Below, in pieces: positions 34,936-46,811 of a DNA stretch of 64,000 nucleotides. The stretch lies in the NCBI RefSeq assembly GCF_000715075.1, contig NC_134096.1:65787026-65851025 (forward strand). Direction: 5' to 3'. The position numbers and the translations under genes are program-made. Positions within the stretch are counted from its first letter, which is position 1. Each line of letters begins with the position of its first letter. A model generated the notes under the pieces. That model saw nothing but the letters and a program-made list of their open reading frames with translations. It was not told the origin of the DNA and made no database searches. The stretch comes from Nicotiana tabacum. Lineage: Eukaryota; Streptophyta; Magnoliopsida; Solanales; Solanaceae.

Positions 34936-36230
34936 ATGGTGAGGACACGAGTTGCAGTTACTGATGACGTTGCCCCCAGAGTAGATATTGATAGGGGCAG
35001 AGGCAGAGGATGACGAGGAGCACGTGTCGCAACTAGGGCACCTACCAGAGCAGCAGTTGAGGAGGCGCCGATAGTTCCAGTTGGGGGGAGGTACCGGAGG
35101 CGCCTGCTGTTACCCCCGAACATCAGGAGACCTTAGCACAATTCCTGAGCATGTTTGGTACGTTGGCTCAGGCGGGGTTGATTCCGGTTGCACCAGCTAC
35201 TTCACAGACTCCCGCTGCCCACACTCCAGAGTAGCGAGTTCATGTTGGTTAGGTTCCAGGTGTCATGGCGTCACAGCTTGCTGTCCCAGTTTACCCCGTG
35301 GTTAGGGCAGCAACATCTGAGGAAGAATAACTTAGACTTGAGAGGTACAAGAAGTACCACCCTCATACCTTAAGGAGATTGGCCACAGACGATGCCCAGG
35401 GTTTCCTGGAGGAGTGTCACCGCATTCTTCGTACTATGGGTACTGTGGAGAAGAGCGGGGTTGCTTTTGTTATGTTCCAGCTCAGGGGAGCGGCTTATCA
35501 GTGGTGGCAGGTGTTTGAGTTGGGTAGCCAAGCTGAGTCAGCTTCACTTACATGGGTTCATTTTTCAGAGATATTCCTAAGATAGTTTGCACCTCAGTCC
35601 CTTCGAGATGCATGGCGCACAGAGTTTGAGCATCTACACTAGGGAACTATGTCAGTGTCAGAGTATGCCGTTAGATTTAGTGATTTGGCCAGAAATGCAC
35701 CTGCTTTGGTTGCTATAGTTAGAGAGCGTGTCCGTAGATTCTTTGAGGGGCTCAGGTATGATGTTTGGTTCAGCATGGCTTGGGAGTTAGACTTGGATGT
35801 TTCGTTTCAGCAGGTGGTAGGTATCGCTCTCCAAGTGGAGGGCATATGGGATCAAGAGAGAGGACAGGCAGGGCCTTGAGAGAGAGGTCAGGTGAGGTTA
35901 GGAGATAGAGGATATGGAGGCTAGGAGGCCTCGTAGACCGGAGAGATCTATTGGTCCTTATTTTGGAGGCAGGGTACGGCATGGTAGAGGTTTTGTGGGT
36001 CAGCCAGTTCAGTTTGCACTCCAGGCTTCGCCCGGTATTTCAGGTACTCATGGATCTCAGAGTACTCGTACCACATAGTTCCCACAACCACATCAGTAGA
36101 GGGGTTGCTTTGAGTGTGGAGATACCAGCCACATGGTGAGAGATTATCCCAGACTCCGGACAGATGTGTCACATCGGGGTATTCAAGCGAGTAGAGGGCG
36201 CCCAAGAGGGGGAGGCCCGACCCGTTGATG
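34936..36230 (+). pseudogene. gag of the nested chromovirus-type element (broken)
   Basis: The start ATG (34936) follows TTCTCTCACAG. The N-terminus reads MVRTRVAVTDDVAPRV and then an Arg/Gly run that ends at a stop. Frames shift repeatedly up to 35370. The capsid domain is clear at 35379-35879: AQGFLEECHRILRTMG, AAYQWWQVFELG, and after a stop SVSEYAVRFSDLARNAP with RVRRFFEGLRYD. A zinc knuckle GCFECGDTSHMVRDYP is readable near 36106, with the last Cys of the CCHC changed to Tyr. Confidence 0.83.
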
Positions 36231-36480
36231 CGTTTCATATAGTAGTCTTGAGGCCGCTGCTCCAGATGATATACAGGTGTGATTTTGATTTATTACAGAG
36301 GGGCACCATTCGTATTTTATTTCGGTTATGCTATCGGGGCTAGCTCCCTTATTTGTTGCTTCATTTATGGGTGAGTTTCATGATTAGTACTCTACTTATG
36401 TGTTTACCCCTGTTGGGAGATTCTATGAGTGGTAGCCCATGTCTATCGTTTGTTTTTATTCATTATTGAGAGTTACGAGG
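36231..36480 (+). pseudogene. protease remnant
   Basis: Frame-shifted scraps such as TYVFTPVG and SPLFVASFMG resemble the start of the chromovirus protease (a segment normally following the zinc knuckle). The catalytic Asp region is not readable. Beyond it the pol gene is gone. Confidence 0.45.
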
Positions 36481-37410
36481 CTAGAAGTGAATTCTGATTG
36501 TCCATTATGGTAGGTTTGATGTGATTCCTGAGTAATTTGATTACGATTTATGATTTGATACTCTACCGGGGTGAGAGTTTAGTAAGTGTTGTGATTTTAT
36601 TGGCAGAATTGAGTTAGTAGAGGATTTCCATTGGTATGATCTATATTCGATATGTGATTCAGAGTTGAGGGTAATACCCTCGCGATTCCATGTGATTTAA
36701 TATGTTTGATCCGGGCTTCATGTCGTGGTGGAAGTCATATCAGGATGAGATCCTTGCAATTTGTTCATATACTTTAAATTTTCCTTTTAAGTTCATTTGT
36801 AGGATGGTACTCATAGAGAGTTGTTCCTGTCGGGCTTGTTTGATATTCTCTTATGTGTTTCTCTTTACATATTCGGTGATTTTTCATTCTATGCTTCTTG
36901 AGTTTTAGCTTGCGGGGTGTGTGCCCGATGGTGTTAGTTGTGACTCATTGATTTGGGTGAATAGTTAAGAGGTCTTCATATTTCTTACATCGTTATCAGT
37001 ATTGTGGAGGTTTGAAATAGGGTTCTAACGGATATGAGGCTAATTGCCGGTGCTGGTTTTGATTACGGGCAGCTATTATGATCAGAAATGTTATTATGGG
37101 CCTATGTATGGTGTGCCATTTTGAGTGGTCATAACTTGTCGGTGTAAGCATGAGTCGTGTAGCTAGTTGAGACTGATACCGGGTATAGATTTAGAATCGG
37201 GTCTTTTGGAGATAAATAGAAGGTGATAATTTTGACTCTAAGGCTTATCGGTGTGGGTAGAATGGATAAATTATAGTTGAGATGGTGTCGTCAGACTTAT
37301 GTGGATTGGGGTGACGTGGGGTCACCCGCGGGTGTATGTTGGATATGTTCATTCAGTGATTTGAACACGTCGAGACGATTCTTAGCACGTTCGAGGACGA
37401 ACGTTTGTTT
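36481..37410 (+). other. 3' internal non-coding part of the nested element
   Basis: I see no protein motif. The last 40 bases before the polypurine tract (TTAGCACGTTCGAGGACGAA...) are shared with the two LARD-like elements, including an ACGTTCG/CGAACGT inverted repeat at 37387-37404. Confidence 0.6.
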
Positions 37411-37421
37411 AAGGGTGGGGA
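37411..37421 (+). other. polypurine tract of the nested element
   Basis: AAGGGTGGGGA directly before the LTR start TGTAATGACTCGG. Confidence 0.78.
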
Positions 37422-40400
37422 TGTAATGACTCGGCCGATCGTTTTGAGAATTTAAGTCCCGTTCGGCGGCATAAGGTGTTGAGCAGCTTCGTATTATATG
37501 TATTGACTTGCGTGCATGGTCGAGTTCAGTTATCAGATGATTCGGTGTCAAATCGGAAGAAGGATTCTAGTTTTGGAAGCTTAAGCGGTAAGAGTTGACC
37601 GAAATTTCAATTTTGTGCAAATGACTCCCGAATGAGTTTTGGATGATTTCAACAACTTCATATGGTGATCTTGGACTTAGGCGTGCGTCCGAATTTAGAT
37701 TTGGAGGTCTGTAGGGTGATTTGAATCATTTCGGTGAAAGTTGGAAAAGTTGAAGTTTTGAAGGTTGAGAAGTTTGGCCAAGAGTTGACTTTGGTGATAT
37801 CGGGGTCGAAATGTAATTTCGAGAGTTGGAACAGCTCTGTTATGTCATTTGGGACTTTCCTGCAAAATTTGACATCATTCCGAGTTGATTTGTAGGTTTC
37901 GGCATGAGTTTTTGAAGTTGGAAGATTTAAAAGTTCATAAGTTGGATTCTTGGCGCGATTTGTAGTTTCGGCATTGTTTGATGTGATTTGAGACCTCGAG
38001 CGAGTTCGTGTTAGGTTATGCAACCTATTGGTATGTTTAGACGGGGTCCCGAGGGCCTCGGGTGAGTTTCAGATGGGCTACTAGCCATTTCCTACTATTG
38101 TTGGACTGTTGTTTTCTGTCATCTGGTTTCCTTAATTGCGCTTGCGTCACTTCCTCCGCCTTCGCGTAGTGTAATTTTTTAGTATGCATTATTTTTTCTC
38201 TGCGTTCAAATAAATCCTTTCGCGATCGCGGAAGCTTGCCTTCCCCTTCTTCGCAATCACATCTGCTCCATCGCGTTCGCATAGTAGAAACTAGGAGCTG
38301 GGAGGTGGTGACCATTTCCTCTACGCGTTCGCACTATTCTATCCGCTAACGTGTAAGTGCGCTTTCCCCTACTTTGCGTTCGCGTGCCGCTTCACGCGTT
38401 CGCGTAGCCCAGTTCTTGGGCATATATTTTTCTTCTTCGTGATCGCACATGCTTGTTCATAATCGTACAGCACCAATTTCGAGCAGTAGCCATTTCCTGT
38501 TCGCGATCGCAGCTCCTATTCTGCGATCGCGATGTGCAAACACCTGGGAAGCACAATATATTTTCTAAATCGAGGGTTTGGCCATTTTTATCATATCTTG
38601 ACTTGTAGAGCTCATTTTTGAGCGATTCTTTGTGGGGTTTTCAAGCAAATCGATTGGGTAAGTGTTCTTCACCCAGAATTTATTATATTCCATGATCTTA
38701 TCTTTATTTTTATCATTTAATAAGTGAGTGAGGAAAATGGGGATTTTTGAAGAAAAATCTCAAAATGAAAAATTATGTTTTGAGGGATGATTTGGTATCG
38801 GAATTTCATAATTTTAATATGGTTGAACTCGTATCAGAATGGGTGTTCGGGTTTGGTGAAATTTGTCGGGTTTCTAGGTGCGGGCCCGGTGGTCGACTTT
38901 TGGGTCGATTTTTAGATTTTGATAAAGATTGAGGCTTTATGATCCGGAATAGTTTCTTATGAGTTTTATTTGTGCTTTGAAGTTATTTTGGTTAGATTTG
39001 AGCTGTCCGGAGGCCATTTCACCCGAGAAGTTCATTTTTGATTATCGGTCTATCTTCTTTGAGGTAAGTATCTTGCCTAACTTCGTGTGGGGGAACTACC
39101 CCTTAGGATTTGAGTCTCTATGCTAATTGTAGTCCGTGTACGCGAGGTGACGAGTACGTGCTCGGACTTAATTGTGGAAAGTTGGCCTTTTAGGGTTCTT
39201 AGGTTCTAGTATTTACTGAATATGCAATTGTTTTGTTATGAATACGTTTCTTAATTACTGGTTTCACTTCTACCTGCTTTAATTAGAGTTAATTGCTTCA
39301 TGATCCACTCTTGTTGTTTATTTGATTCTTCTGTGCCTTAACTGAAATCGTTATCTCTTCTATTGTCATGTTATCTTTCCCCTAACTGCTTATCTTTATT
39401 TGAAGTTATAATTATCTCTTCTATAATTGTTCATCCTTAATTGAGACTATGATTATCTTTCTGCTGCTTATCCTTAATTGAATTTGTTGTGTCTCTTTCG
39501 TAATTGCCCGACCTTAAAAGAAGTTTAGATATCTTATATCTTAGTTGACTTGTACTTATTTGGAATCATTCGTCTTGTGTTAGCTCCCTTGTTGTTGAAC
39601 TTTACATTGCGGGCCGTTGTTACATATTATTTCCTTCCTTGTTGAGATGTTCTTATTATGACTAACATTCTCTATTGTGACTACTCCTTGTGAACTTGTT
39701 CTTCAGTTTCTTTGAGTTCTAGAATTTCTGAGTTGATTTATTTGCCGTACCCTTGCATTAGTGTTATTGTTGCTGTTGTACTTGTTGTTGTGATGCGCGA
39801 GGTTTCTACCGTGCGGTTGTTATTGTGATGCATGAGGTTTTTGTCGTGCGGCAGTTGTTATGGGGTTGCACGAGGTTTCTTCCCTGCTATTGTTACTTAC
39901 TGAAATTTGCACATGCGGTGTGACAAGGCGGGCTATATATATGTGGGTTGCGCACGTGGCGAGACAAGGTGGGAATATTATTATGCACATGTGGCGAGAC
40001 AAGGTGGGCATTCACTTTACTATTGCACACGTGGCGAGACAAGGTGGGCTGTGTCAGGGATTGATTTGTGATGACTTGTGATAGCTTGGGGGCATTCTTG
40101 TTGTTGATATTTGTATAGTGGTGAACTTACATGTGTGAGTTCTATCTTGTGGAAAATTGTGGGAAAACATTCCACGTGCTGTACATTTTTTTTCTATATT
40201 TACTAGCTTGCATAAACTATGTTAGAACACTTGCACAAGCATACACGTAGTTAAGCACTCTTATCGGTTAAAGAGGATTCTTGATATTGTTGAGTATATA
40301 TGTACATCCTTGTTTAATTGCATTCTATGTGAGAATGGCTTTATTTGGCACATGAGTCGTCAGTGCGGTTATAAGATTATAATGAGAGCACACGATGCAA

Positions 40401-41179
40401 AGTGTTAGGGTTTAGGAATTGGGACCCGTGAGTTGTGAATATTCTAAGGTTCGGTACCTCGTGGAGGTTATTGGCTAAAACCTGGTGTGAAAGCGGTCGT
40501 TTTATTTTAGTTGTCATTTGCCTTTTATTTATTTGTGATCACCAGATTTAGACCGTGTTTTCGTACATCTACTGTGTCATTATTATAGTATTTCGCTGAT
40601 AGTTGTTGCTTTTCCTTTCTTACTGGAATTACCGTATTATTTGCCATTTCGCGTAGTCCTTATGTAGATATCATACTCTGTTGTTCCTATACTTATACTT
40701 GTTCAGGTTATTTAGTCCAGTAGGTGTCTTGACTGTACCTCGTCACTACTCCACTGATGTTAGTCTTGATACTTGCTGGGTACCGCCGTGGTGTACTCAT
40801 ACCGCTCTTCTACACATTTTTGTGTTGATCCAAGTATTTTCGATGTTAGTTGATCATTAGCTAGCTGTGCGGATTGTTATTGTGGAGACTCAAGGTAAAC
40901 CTATTGCTGCGTTCACAGGCTTCAGAGTCACCTTCTAATTTGTATTCACATTGTTTACTTTATTTCAAATAGTTGTATTTAGAAAATTATAACAAACTCT
41001 GTAGAGCTTATTACTTGTACTATCAATTTTAGGAATTGTAAATTTTGTAGAGATTTCTATTTCAAAAGTTGTTAGTTGTTATTTAATTATTGTTGTTATT
41101 CAGTAAATGTTAGGCTTACCTAGTCCCTAAGACTTGGTGCCATCACGATACCCAACGGAGGGAAAATTGGGTCGTGACA
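37422..41179 (+). repeat. 3' LTR (3758 bp) of the nested chromovirus-type element
   Basis: It matches 30999-34735 over its length, with scattered substitutions. The GCGTTCGCG-type stretch is at 38140-38540. The donor-like GAGGTAAGTATC is kept at 39061, but the acceptor-like site reads TGTGTTGATCC near 40820, so its AG is lost. Confidence 0.9.
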
Positions 41180-41184
41180 CTAAG

Positions 41185-42956
41185 GAAACTCTGGTAAGGA
41201 ATTTAAAAGAAAACTACTCAGCAAGAACCGAAATTTCCACATTTAGTCCTTGTACGCACTCATCACCTCAAGTACACAACACTCACATATCACGAATTGT
41301 TACAACAGTACCAAAACCTAAGGGGATTTCCCCCCCACACAAGGTTAGACAAGTCACTTACCTCAAATCTCGCTCAATCAGTCGATAAGAATGCCTTTCC
41401 CTTGACTTTCCGACTTTGATCGGCTCGAATCTGGCCAAAACAATTACATACTATAAATATAACTATAAGAAACTAATTTAAATAATTAAACTACCACTTT
41501 AGCAAAGAATTGAAAACTCGCCCCAAAAAGTCAACCCGGCTCACGTCTCAGAATCGGATAAAAGTCACAAAATACGAACATCCATTCGACCACAAGTCCA
41601 ACCATACCAATTTTTTACCAAAATCCGACATCAACTCGACCTTCAAATCCTCAAATCTTATTTTCAAATCCCTAGGCTCAAATGTTCGAATTTTGCCTCA
41701 AAAACATGTAATCTAGTCGAAATACTCAATGATATAAGTAAATCACTTGATACGTAATGTAGTCGAAATAACAACCACATGGCAGAAACCTCGTGCATCA
41801 CAACAACAAGTACAACAACAACAACAATAACACTAATGTAAGGGTACGACGAATAAATCAACTCAGAAAATCTAGTTTTCTCGTGAATTCTCGCTCAAAA
41901 ATCGCCTCAACCCATGTTTGAAAGGTCCAAAAATGACAAAATATCGGACCCCTTCTGTTTTTGTAGCCTGACCAGCGTTTCTGCTTCTGCGGAGTACTTA
42001 ACAATATCTGCGGTCTAGCAGATGCGAGGTCCTCCCCGCTTCTGCGGCTTCTTTCTCTTCTGCGGACAAGAGGTCTGCTTCTGCGGCCTCGCTTTTGCGG
42101 TCGAAACTACCGCTTTTGTGGAACCAGCTTCCCTCCTTCTCTCCGTATCTGCGGCGCCTGTCTCGCACCTGCCGGCTCGTAGATGTGGAAAGCTTCATGC
42201 ACCTATGACGTAGCCCCGGTCCAAGTCCCAAATTTGCTTTTGCGCCGTGCCAGCGGAACCTGTGACAGCGCACCTACGAGAATAGTTTTGCAGGTGCGAT
42301 TGCACCAGAAGGCAAAAAATTCCAGCTTTGCTCTAAGTCTGATTTCGATCCGTTAACCATCCAAAATGCACCTGAATCCCCTGGGGCCTTTAAAACATCA
42401 TACAAAATTAGTCGAGCCTTTAAATCATGTCAAACAATGCTAAAAATACGAATCGCACCCCAATACAAGCTTAATGAACTTTAGAACTTCAAACTTCTAC
42501 ATTCGACGCCGAAACCTATCAAATCAAGTCCGATTGACCTCAAATTTTGCTCACATGTCATAATTGGCATTACGGACCTACTCCCACTTTTGGAATCAGA
42601 ATCCGGTCAAACTTTCCAAAATCATCCAATTTTTAACTTTCGCCAGTTAACGCCGAAATGACCTATTGACCTCTAAATCAACATCCTTACACGCTCCTAA
42701 GACCAAAATCACCCTACGAAACTATTGGAACCATCAAAACTCCATTCTAGAGTCCTCTTCACATAATTCAACATACGATCGATTCTTATCACTTAAAACA
42801 TCTGAAATTAGAATTTCCCATCCGAATCAACTTTGAACTTCCCGAAATTCAATTCCGACTACGCGTACAAGTTATATAACATGAAGTAAAACTACTCAAG
42901 GCCTCAAATCGCTGAACTACACGCTAGGGGTCAAAACAACCGGTCAACTCGTTACA
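41185..42956 (-). repeat. 5' LTR of the minus-strand LARD-like element, 5' segment
   Basis: The LTR start is TGTAACGAGTTGACCGG on the minus strand at 42956. The segment contains a CpG-rich stretch (41950-42300, TTCTGCGG-type phrases), GTGTGGGGGGGAAATCCCC (minus, about 41323-41341) and the donor-like GAGGTAAGTGACTTG (minus, about 41353-41367). It joins 30998 across the nested element. Confidence 0.75.
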
Positions 42957-43884
42957 TCATAAGTTTAGGTTAGTTTTAAAGTCCTAATACTAAGTATTGT
43001 AGTCCTAATATTTGTAACCGGGATTGTAAACTTTTGTAAAACTCAAAGTTTAAGTGATGTTAAAGTTTCAACTGATTAAATTATAATAATCATTAAATTG
43101 AGCATAATATTGATGTTAAGTTGAAAAAAACCAATTGGTGAAGCTATAAAATTTAGTTATAATAGACACATTGAATTTGGAGAGCATTGTCCGAAAAAAA
43201 GATCTTTGTTATTAGAGATGTATTGCAACCAATATTTGCAGTTACAATTAGTCTTACATCCAATCTTTTTATTTGTCGTTGCTCTTTTACACACATTTGT
43301 TCATACACCTTTGAACCCACAAATATTGTTATCGTCATTAGTCCACCTTCTACAAACTTCAGTAGATTATTTGCTGATATGTTCTGTTAATCTATGTTTA
43401 ATATCATAATCTGAGATATACGATTTTAGTATATCCCTATTAGCATGGGGATGAATGTACGTAGTGGTTATACATAGGGTTCATAAAGTCTGTAATAACA
43501 CTAATTAAAAACTATATATACTGTAATTTCTAGTGATTGTAAATAATGCCCTTCTAAATAGTTTATTCTGATCTCAAATCCGACATGGGAAAGAGCTCAG
43601 ATTGCTTACCGGAGATTCAACATGTTGTCTTGAGGCTTAACTATGACCATCACCATAATGTATAAGCAACAAATTAGCAAGAACATCCCTTCAAATAAAG
43701 TGCCCAGTTTTCTACAAAATCACAGAGGAAAAAAACCTCAAAGTATGTCAAGGATATGAATGATAAATGCAGCCGCATCCAAAAACAAAACAAGAGCTGG
43801 CAAGACACAAAATTTATATACTTGTGAAGATTTTGATATATATTTAAATTTTCATATCCGTAAGCTACAATAATCGAGTTCACT
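42957..43884. other. unassigned sequence between two LARD-like elements
   Basis: AT-rich, with short frames on both strands (for example 43187-43409) that overlap each other and show no domain. I see no gene or repeat. It ends with TTCAC (43880-43884), the left target duplication of the next element. Confidence 0.5.
43880..43884. repeat. target-site duplication TTCAC (left)
   Basis: Matches TTCAC at 53811-53815 exactly, so the element 43885-53810 is a complete insertion. Confidence 0.9.
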
Positions 43885-46790
43885 ATAACGACCCGATCGG
43901 TCGTTTTGAGCTCTAGCACGTCATTCAACGGTTTGAGACCCTGAGCAACTTCACTTCAGGTATTATGACTTGTACGCATGGTCGGAATTTAATTTCGGAA
44001 AGTTCGGAGTTGATTTCGAAAGAAAAATTCTAATATCGGAAGCTTTAAGTTGGAGGAATTGACTATAGGGTAATTTTTGAGTAAACGACCTCGGAATCAG
44101 GATTTGAAGGTTCCAATAAGTTCGTATGATGATTTTGGACTTGGGCGTATAGGGTTTTGGATGATCCGGGAGCGTTTGGGTGCCTATTGTGGAAGTTGGT
44201 TCTTGAAGAATTTTAAAGTTCTTTAAATTTGGTTTGGAGCAGGTTTTGGTTTTATCGAGACCTGGAATAGTTCCGTAATGTCATTTAAGACTTGCACGCA
44301 AAATTTGATATCAATCCGAGTAGTCTAAGTACGTTTCGGCGCATTTTGAGTGAATGGAAGAACTTGAAGTTCTTAAGTTTGATTCAATTGGTTTTAGGGA
44401 GCGGTTCTCAGTTTTAATGTTGTTACGGGCGTTCCGAGAGTTTGAGCGAGTCCTCTATATGATTATAAACTTGTTAGTATGTTCGGGCGAGGCTCCGGGG
44501 GCCCCAAGTCTCAATCGGACGAGGCTCGGACCAAGTCGGAAGTTTGGAGTAAGAGCTGAAGCTCCTAGATCTGTCATAATCGTACCTGTGCTTGGCCAGC
44601 CACAGGTGCAAGCCACGAGCCGCAGAAGTGATAAATAGAGGGCAGCCCAGAATCCGCATATGTGGAAGATTGGGGGCACATGCGTTAGCGCATAAGCGAG
44701 AGCCATGGTCACAGGTGCGGCTAGGCTCGCAGATGCGGCCCTCCTTGTCCGCAGAAGCGGAGCCCGGCCAGGTGAGGGAAAGGTGTACCCGCGAGGCATT
44801 TGCTGCAGGTGCGGGACCGCATATGCGGCCCAAATCACCGCATGTGCCAAAGTCATTGGGAAGTGAGGGTTCATTTAATACGGGACTTAGGCCATTTTTA
44901 TCACATTTTCATTCACTCTTGGGCGATTTGAGAGCTTTCAAGGAGGGGATTTCGACCTAGCTTTGATCGGTAATTAATTTCTACTTAATATGAGTTTAAT
45001 ATATAGATTATGAGTAGATTGTAAAATGAAAATTGGTAGAAATTGTAGAATTTTGATAGAAAACTTAGAAAATGGTATTTTTTAATTTTGACCACTAATT
45101 TGGACATGGAAAGTGAAATAAATTATATATTTGAGTTCGTGAGATTATGGGTAATAGTTATCATCAAATATTTTCAGAATCTAGGAGTGTGGGCCCGAGG
45201 GTTGCTTTATTGATTTTTCGAACAGAGTTGGAAATTATTATAAATTGATTATTATGAGTATTAGAGTACATTTTGATTGGGTTGCATCTTAATTGACTAG
45301 CTTGGAGTGACGAGCACCAGTTTGAGGTGTTAGAGAGGCTTTGGAGCCGGTTATGGAATTTCGGAGCGAGGTAAGTATCTTGTCTAACTCTGTGAGGGGT
45401 AAATTACCCCTAGGTATTGTATATGGATATGTGTTACTTGTTTTGGGGGCTACGTACACGCGAGGTGATAAGAGCCCGTACGTAGTTACATTGATGTTAT
45501 TGTCCGGGTAAGCTTAGGTTTACATCATGCTATAGTTGTACTATTTGAGTTGTCTCTCGCCTATTTATTTCCTCTGTTTTACATTACTACTTGAGAATAG
45601 AATTTCTTTGTAGAGACTTCATGAGTTCATGATTAGTCACCGAATAATGTTACTCCTCTTCCGGCATGTTTCCGGGATACATACATAAATGTTTCATTGA
45701 AAGGTTTTTGTTAAAGAAATTACAACTCACACGTTTATTCGTGAGTGGGGTCAAGGACCCATCAAAGCTTCTTATTCTAATGGGATCGGGCCATTCGCCT
45801 CGACGGGATTATGTATTTCACTCTTATATGGATTGGGTCGTTCGCCTCGGCAGCATTTATGTACCACACTCTCATGGGAGCGGGTCGTTCGCCTCGGCAG
45901 GTTAATTGATTTATCATATGGTTCGGGCCGTTCGACCCTCGACATTGCATAATTTTATGTTTATGTTGGATCGGGCCATACGCCTCGACATTTCCTATAT
46001 CATATCTACATGAAATCGTGCGTAAGACTTGGCAAGAAGCCAGTATATCGGTGAATTCCCAGATTTGAATTATGGTAAGCTACTTGATGAGGCTCACTAG
46101 ACCTATATATATATGCTCCGGTTAAGGAGGGAATTTCTAATGAAGAGTTTGAGTTCCTCGTAAAGAGAGGGGATTTGTACCACGTGATCTATATTTGTCT
46201 ATTTCACTTACTTACTCTACCTCATATTTGCTACCTTTTTATTGTGCCTTATGTTGTTGGACCACTAGTGAGTGTCGGTGTCGACCCTCGTCACTACTCC
46301 TCCGGGGTAAGGCTAGATACTTACTGGGTACATGTTGCTTATGTACTCATACTATACTTGTTATACATTTTTCTGTGCAGGTATATATATGTCTAGAGGC
46401 CATGTGAGAGCAGAGGCGTGTATACATGCGGGGTCCTAGGTGAGCTGCATTCCATTCATCGTTCCGCAGCCAACAGAGTCTCCTTCATAGTATTTACATT
46501 TTTCCCGTCCAATTTGTATTTCGGACAGTTGCTGTATTTTATTTTATACTCCTAGTTAATGCTCTTGCACTTGTGACACCGGATTTTTGTATGACTATGC
46601 GTTGTTCTGTATTGAATTTGTTTAAAGTATTATTATTTACTCTGTAAATCCCCATTTTTTACTATTTAAATTGATGGAAGATATGATTTCAAAAGTAACA
46701 AAATGAGAATCCAATTAAGTATTTATTGTTGGCTTTCCTTGCAGTGGTGACCGGCGCCATCACGACCTTTATGGATTTTTGGTCGTGACA
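43885..46790 (+). repeat. 5' LTR (2906 bp) of the plus-strand LARD-like element
   Basis: It begins TATAACGACCCGATCGG (TG changed to TA) and ends TTTGGTCGTGACA. A CpG-rich stretch (44570-44860) holds CCGCAGAAG/GGTGCG-type phrases. GAGGTAAGTATCTTG is at 45368 and TTCTGTGCAGG at 46371. Confidence 0.9.
45780..45990 (+). repeat. about 60-bp subrepeats (TCGGGCCGTTCGCCTCGGCAG-like) in 5' LTR
   Basis: CGCCTCG(G/A)C(A/G)GG-type phrases follow GGGCC(A/G)TTCGCC at about 45786, 45835, 45885, 45925 and 45965. The 3' LTR has the same series at 52805-53010. Confidence 0.75.
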
Positions 46791-46793
46791 ATA

Positions 46794-46811
46794 TGGTATC
46801 AGAGCACTAGG
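46794..46811 (+). other. primer-binding site, initiator-Met tRNA type
   Basis: TGGTATCAGAGCACTAGG lies three bases after the LTR end. Confidence 0.85.

Larger units (their letters stand above)
30999..41179 (+). mobile_element. chromovirus-type Ty3/gypsy element, internally deleted, 10.2 kb, nested in an LTR
   Basis: It has two long LTRs (30999-34735 and 37422-41179), an initiator-Met primer site, gag remains, a protease scrap and a polypurine tract. The interior is only 2.7 kb because RT, RNase H and integrase are missing. The gag start MVRTRVAVTDDVAPRV and the LTR type suggest the Tekay/Del group; this assignment is from memory of the family and not tested. Confidence 0.82.
23277..42956 (-). 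mobile_element. LARD-like Ty3/gypsy element with non-coding interior, minus strand, interrupted
   Basis: On the minus strand the order is: 5' LTR (42956-41185 and 30998-29848), decayed initiator-Met primer site, a 4.4-kb interior with no gag or pol frames, polypurine tract, 3' LTR (25466-23277, truncated). The interior matches that of the plus-strand element at 43885-53810 in sequence and order. The element at 30999-41179 is a later insertion in the 5' LTR. The truncated 3' LTR end means no target duplication can be checked. The two LTRs differ strongly in their middle parts, so the pairing is likely but not certain. Confidence 0.7.

Noticed and set aside
43187..43409. Two overlapping plus-strand ORFs of 67 codons and one antisense
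   Set aside because: Short, mutually overlapping, with no domain or splice context; treated as chance in AT-rich DNA.
44455..44960. Overlapping ORFs on both strands of 119-139 codons
   Set aside because: They arise from the CpG-rich LTR stretch, which has few stops; the same happens at 51490-51871. No domain is visible.
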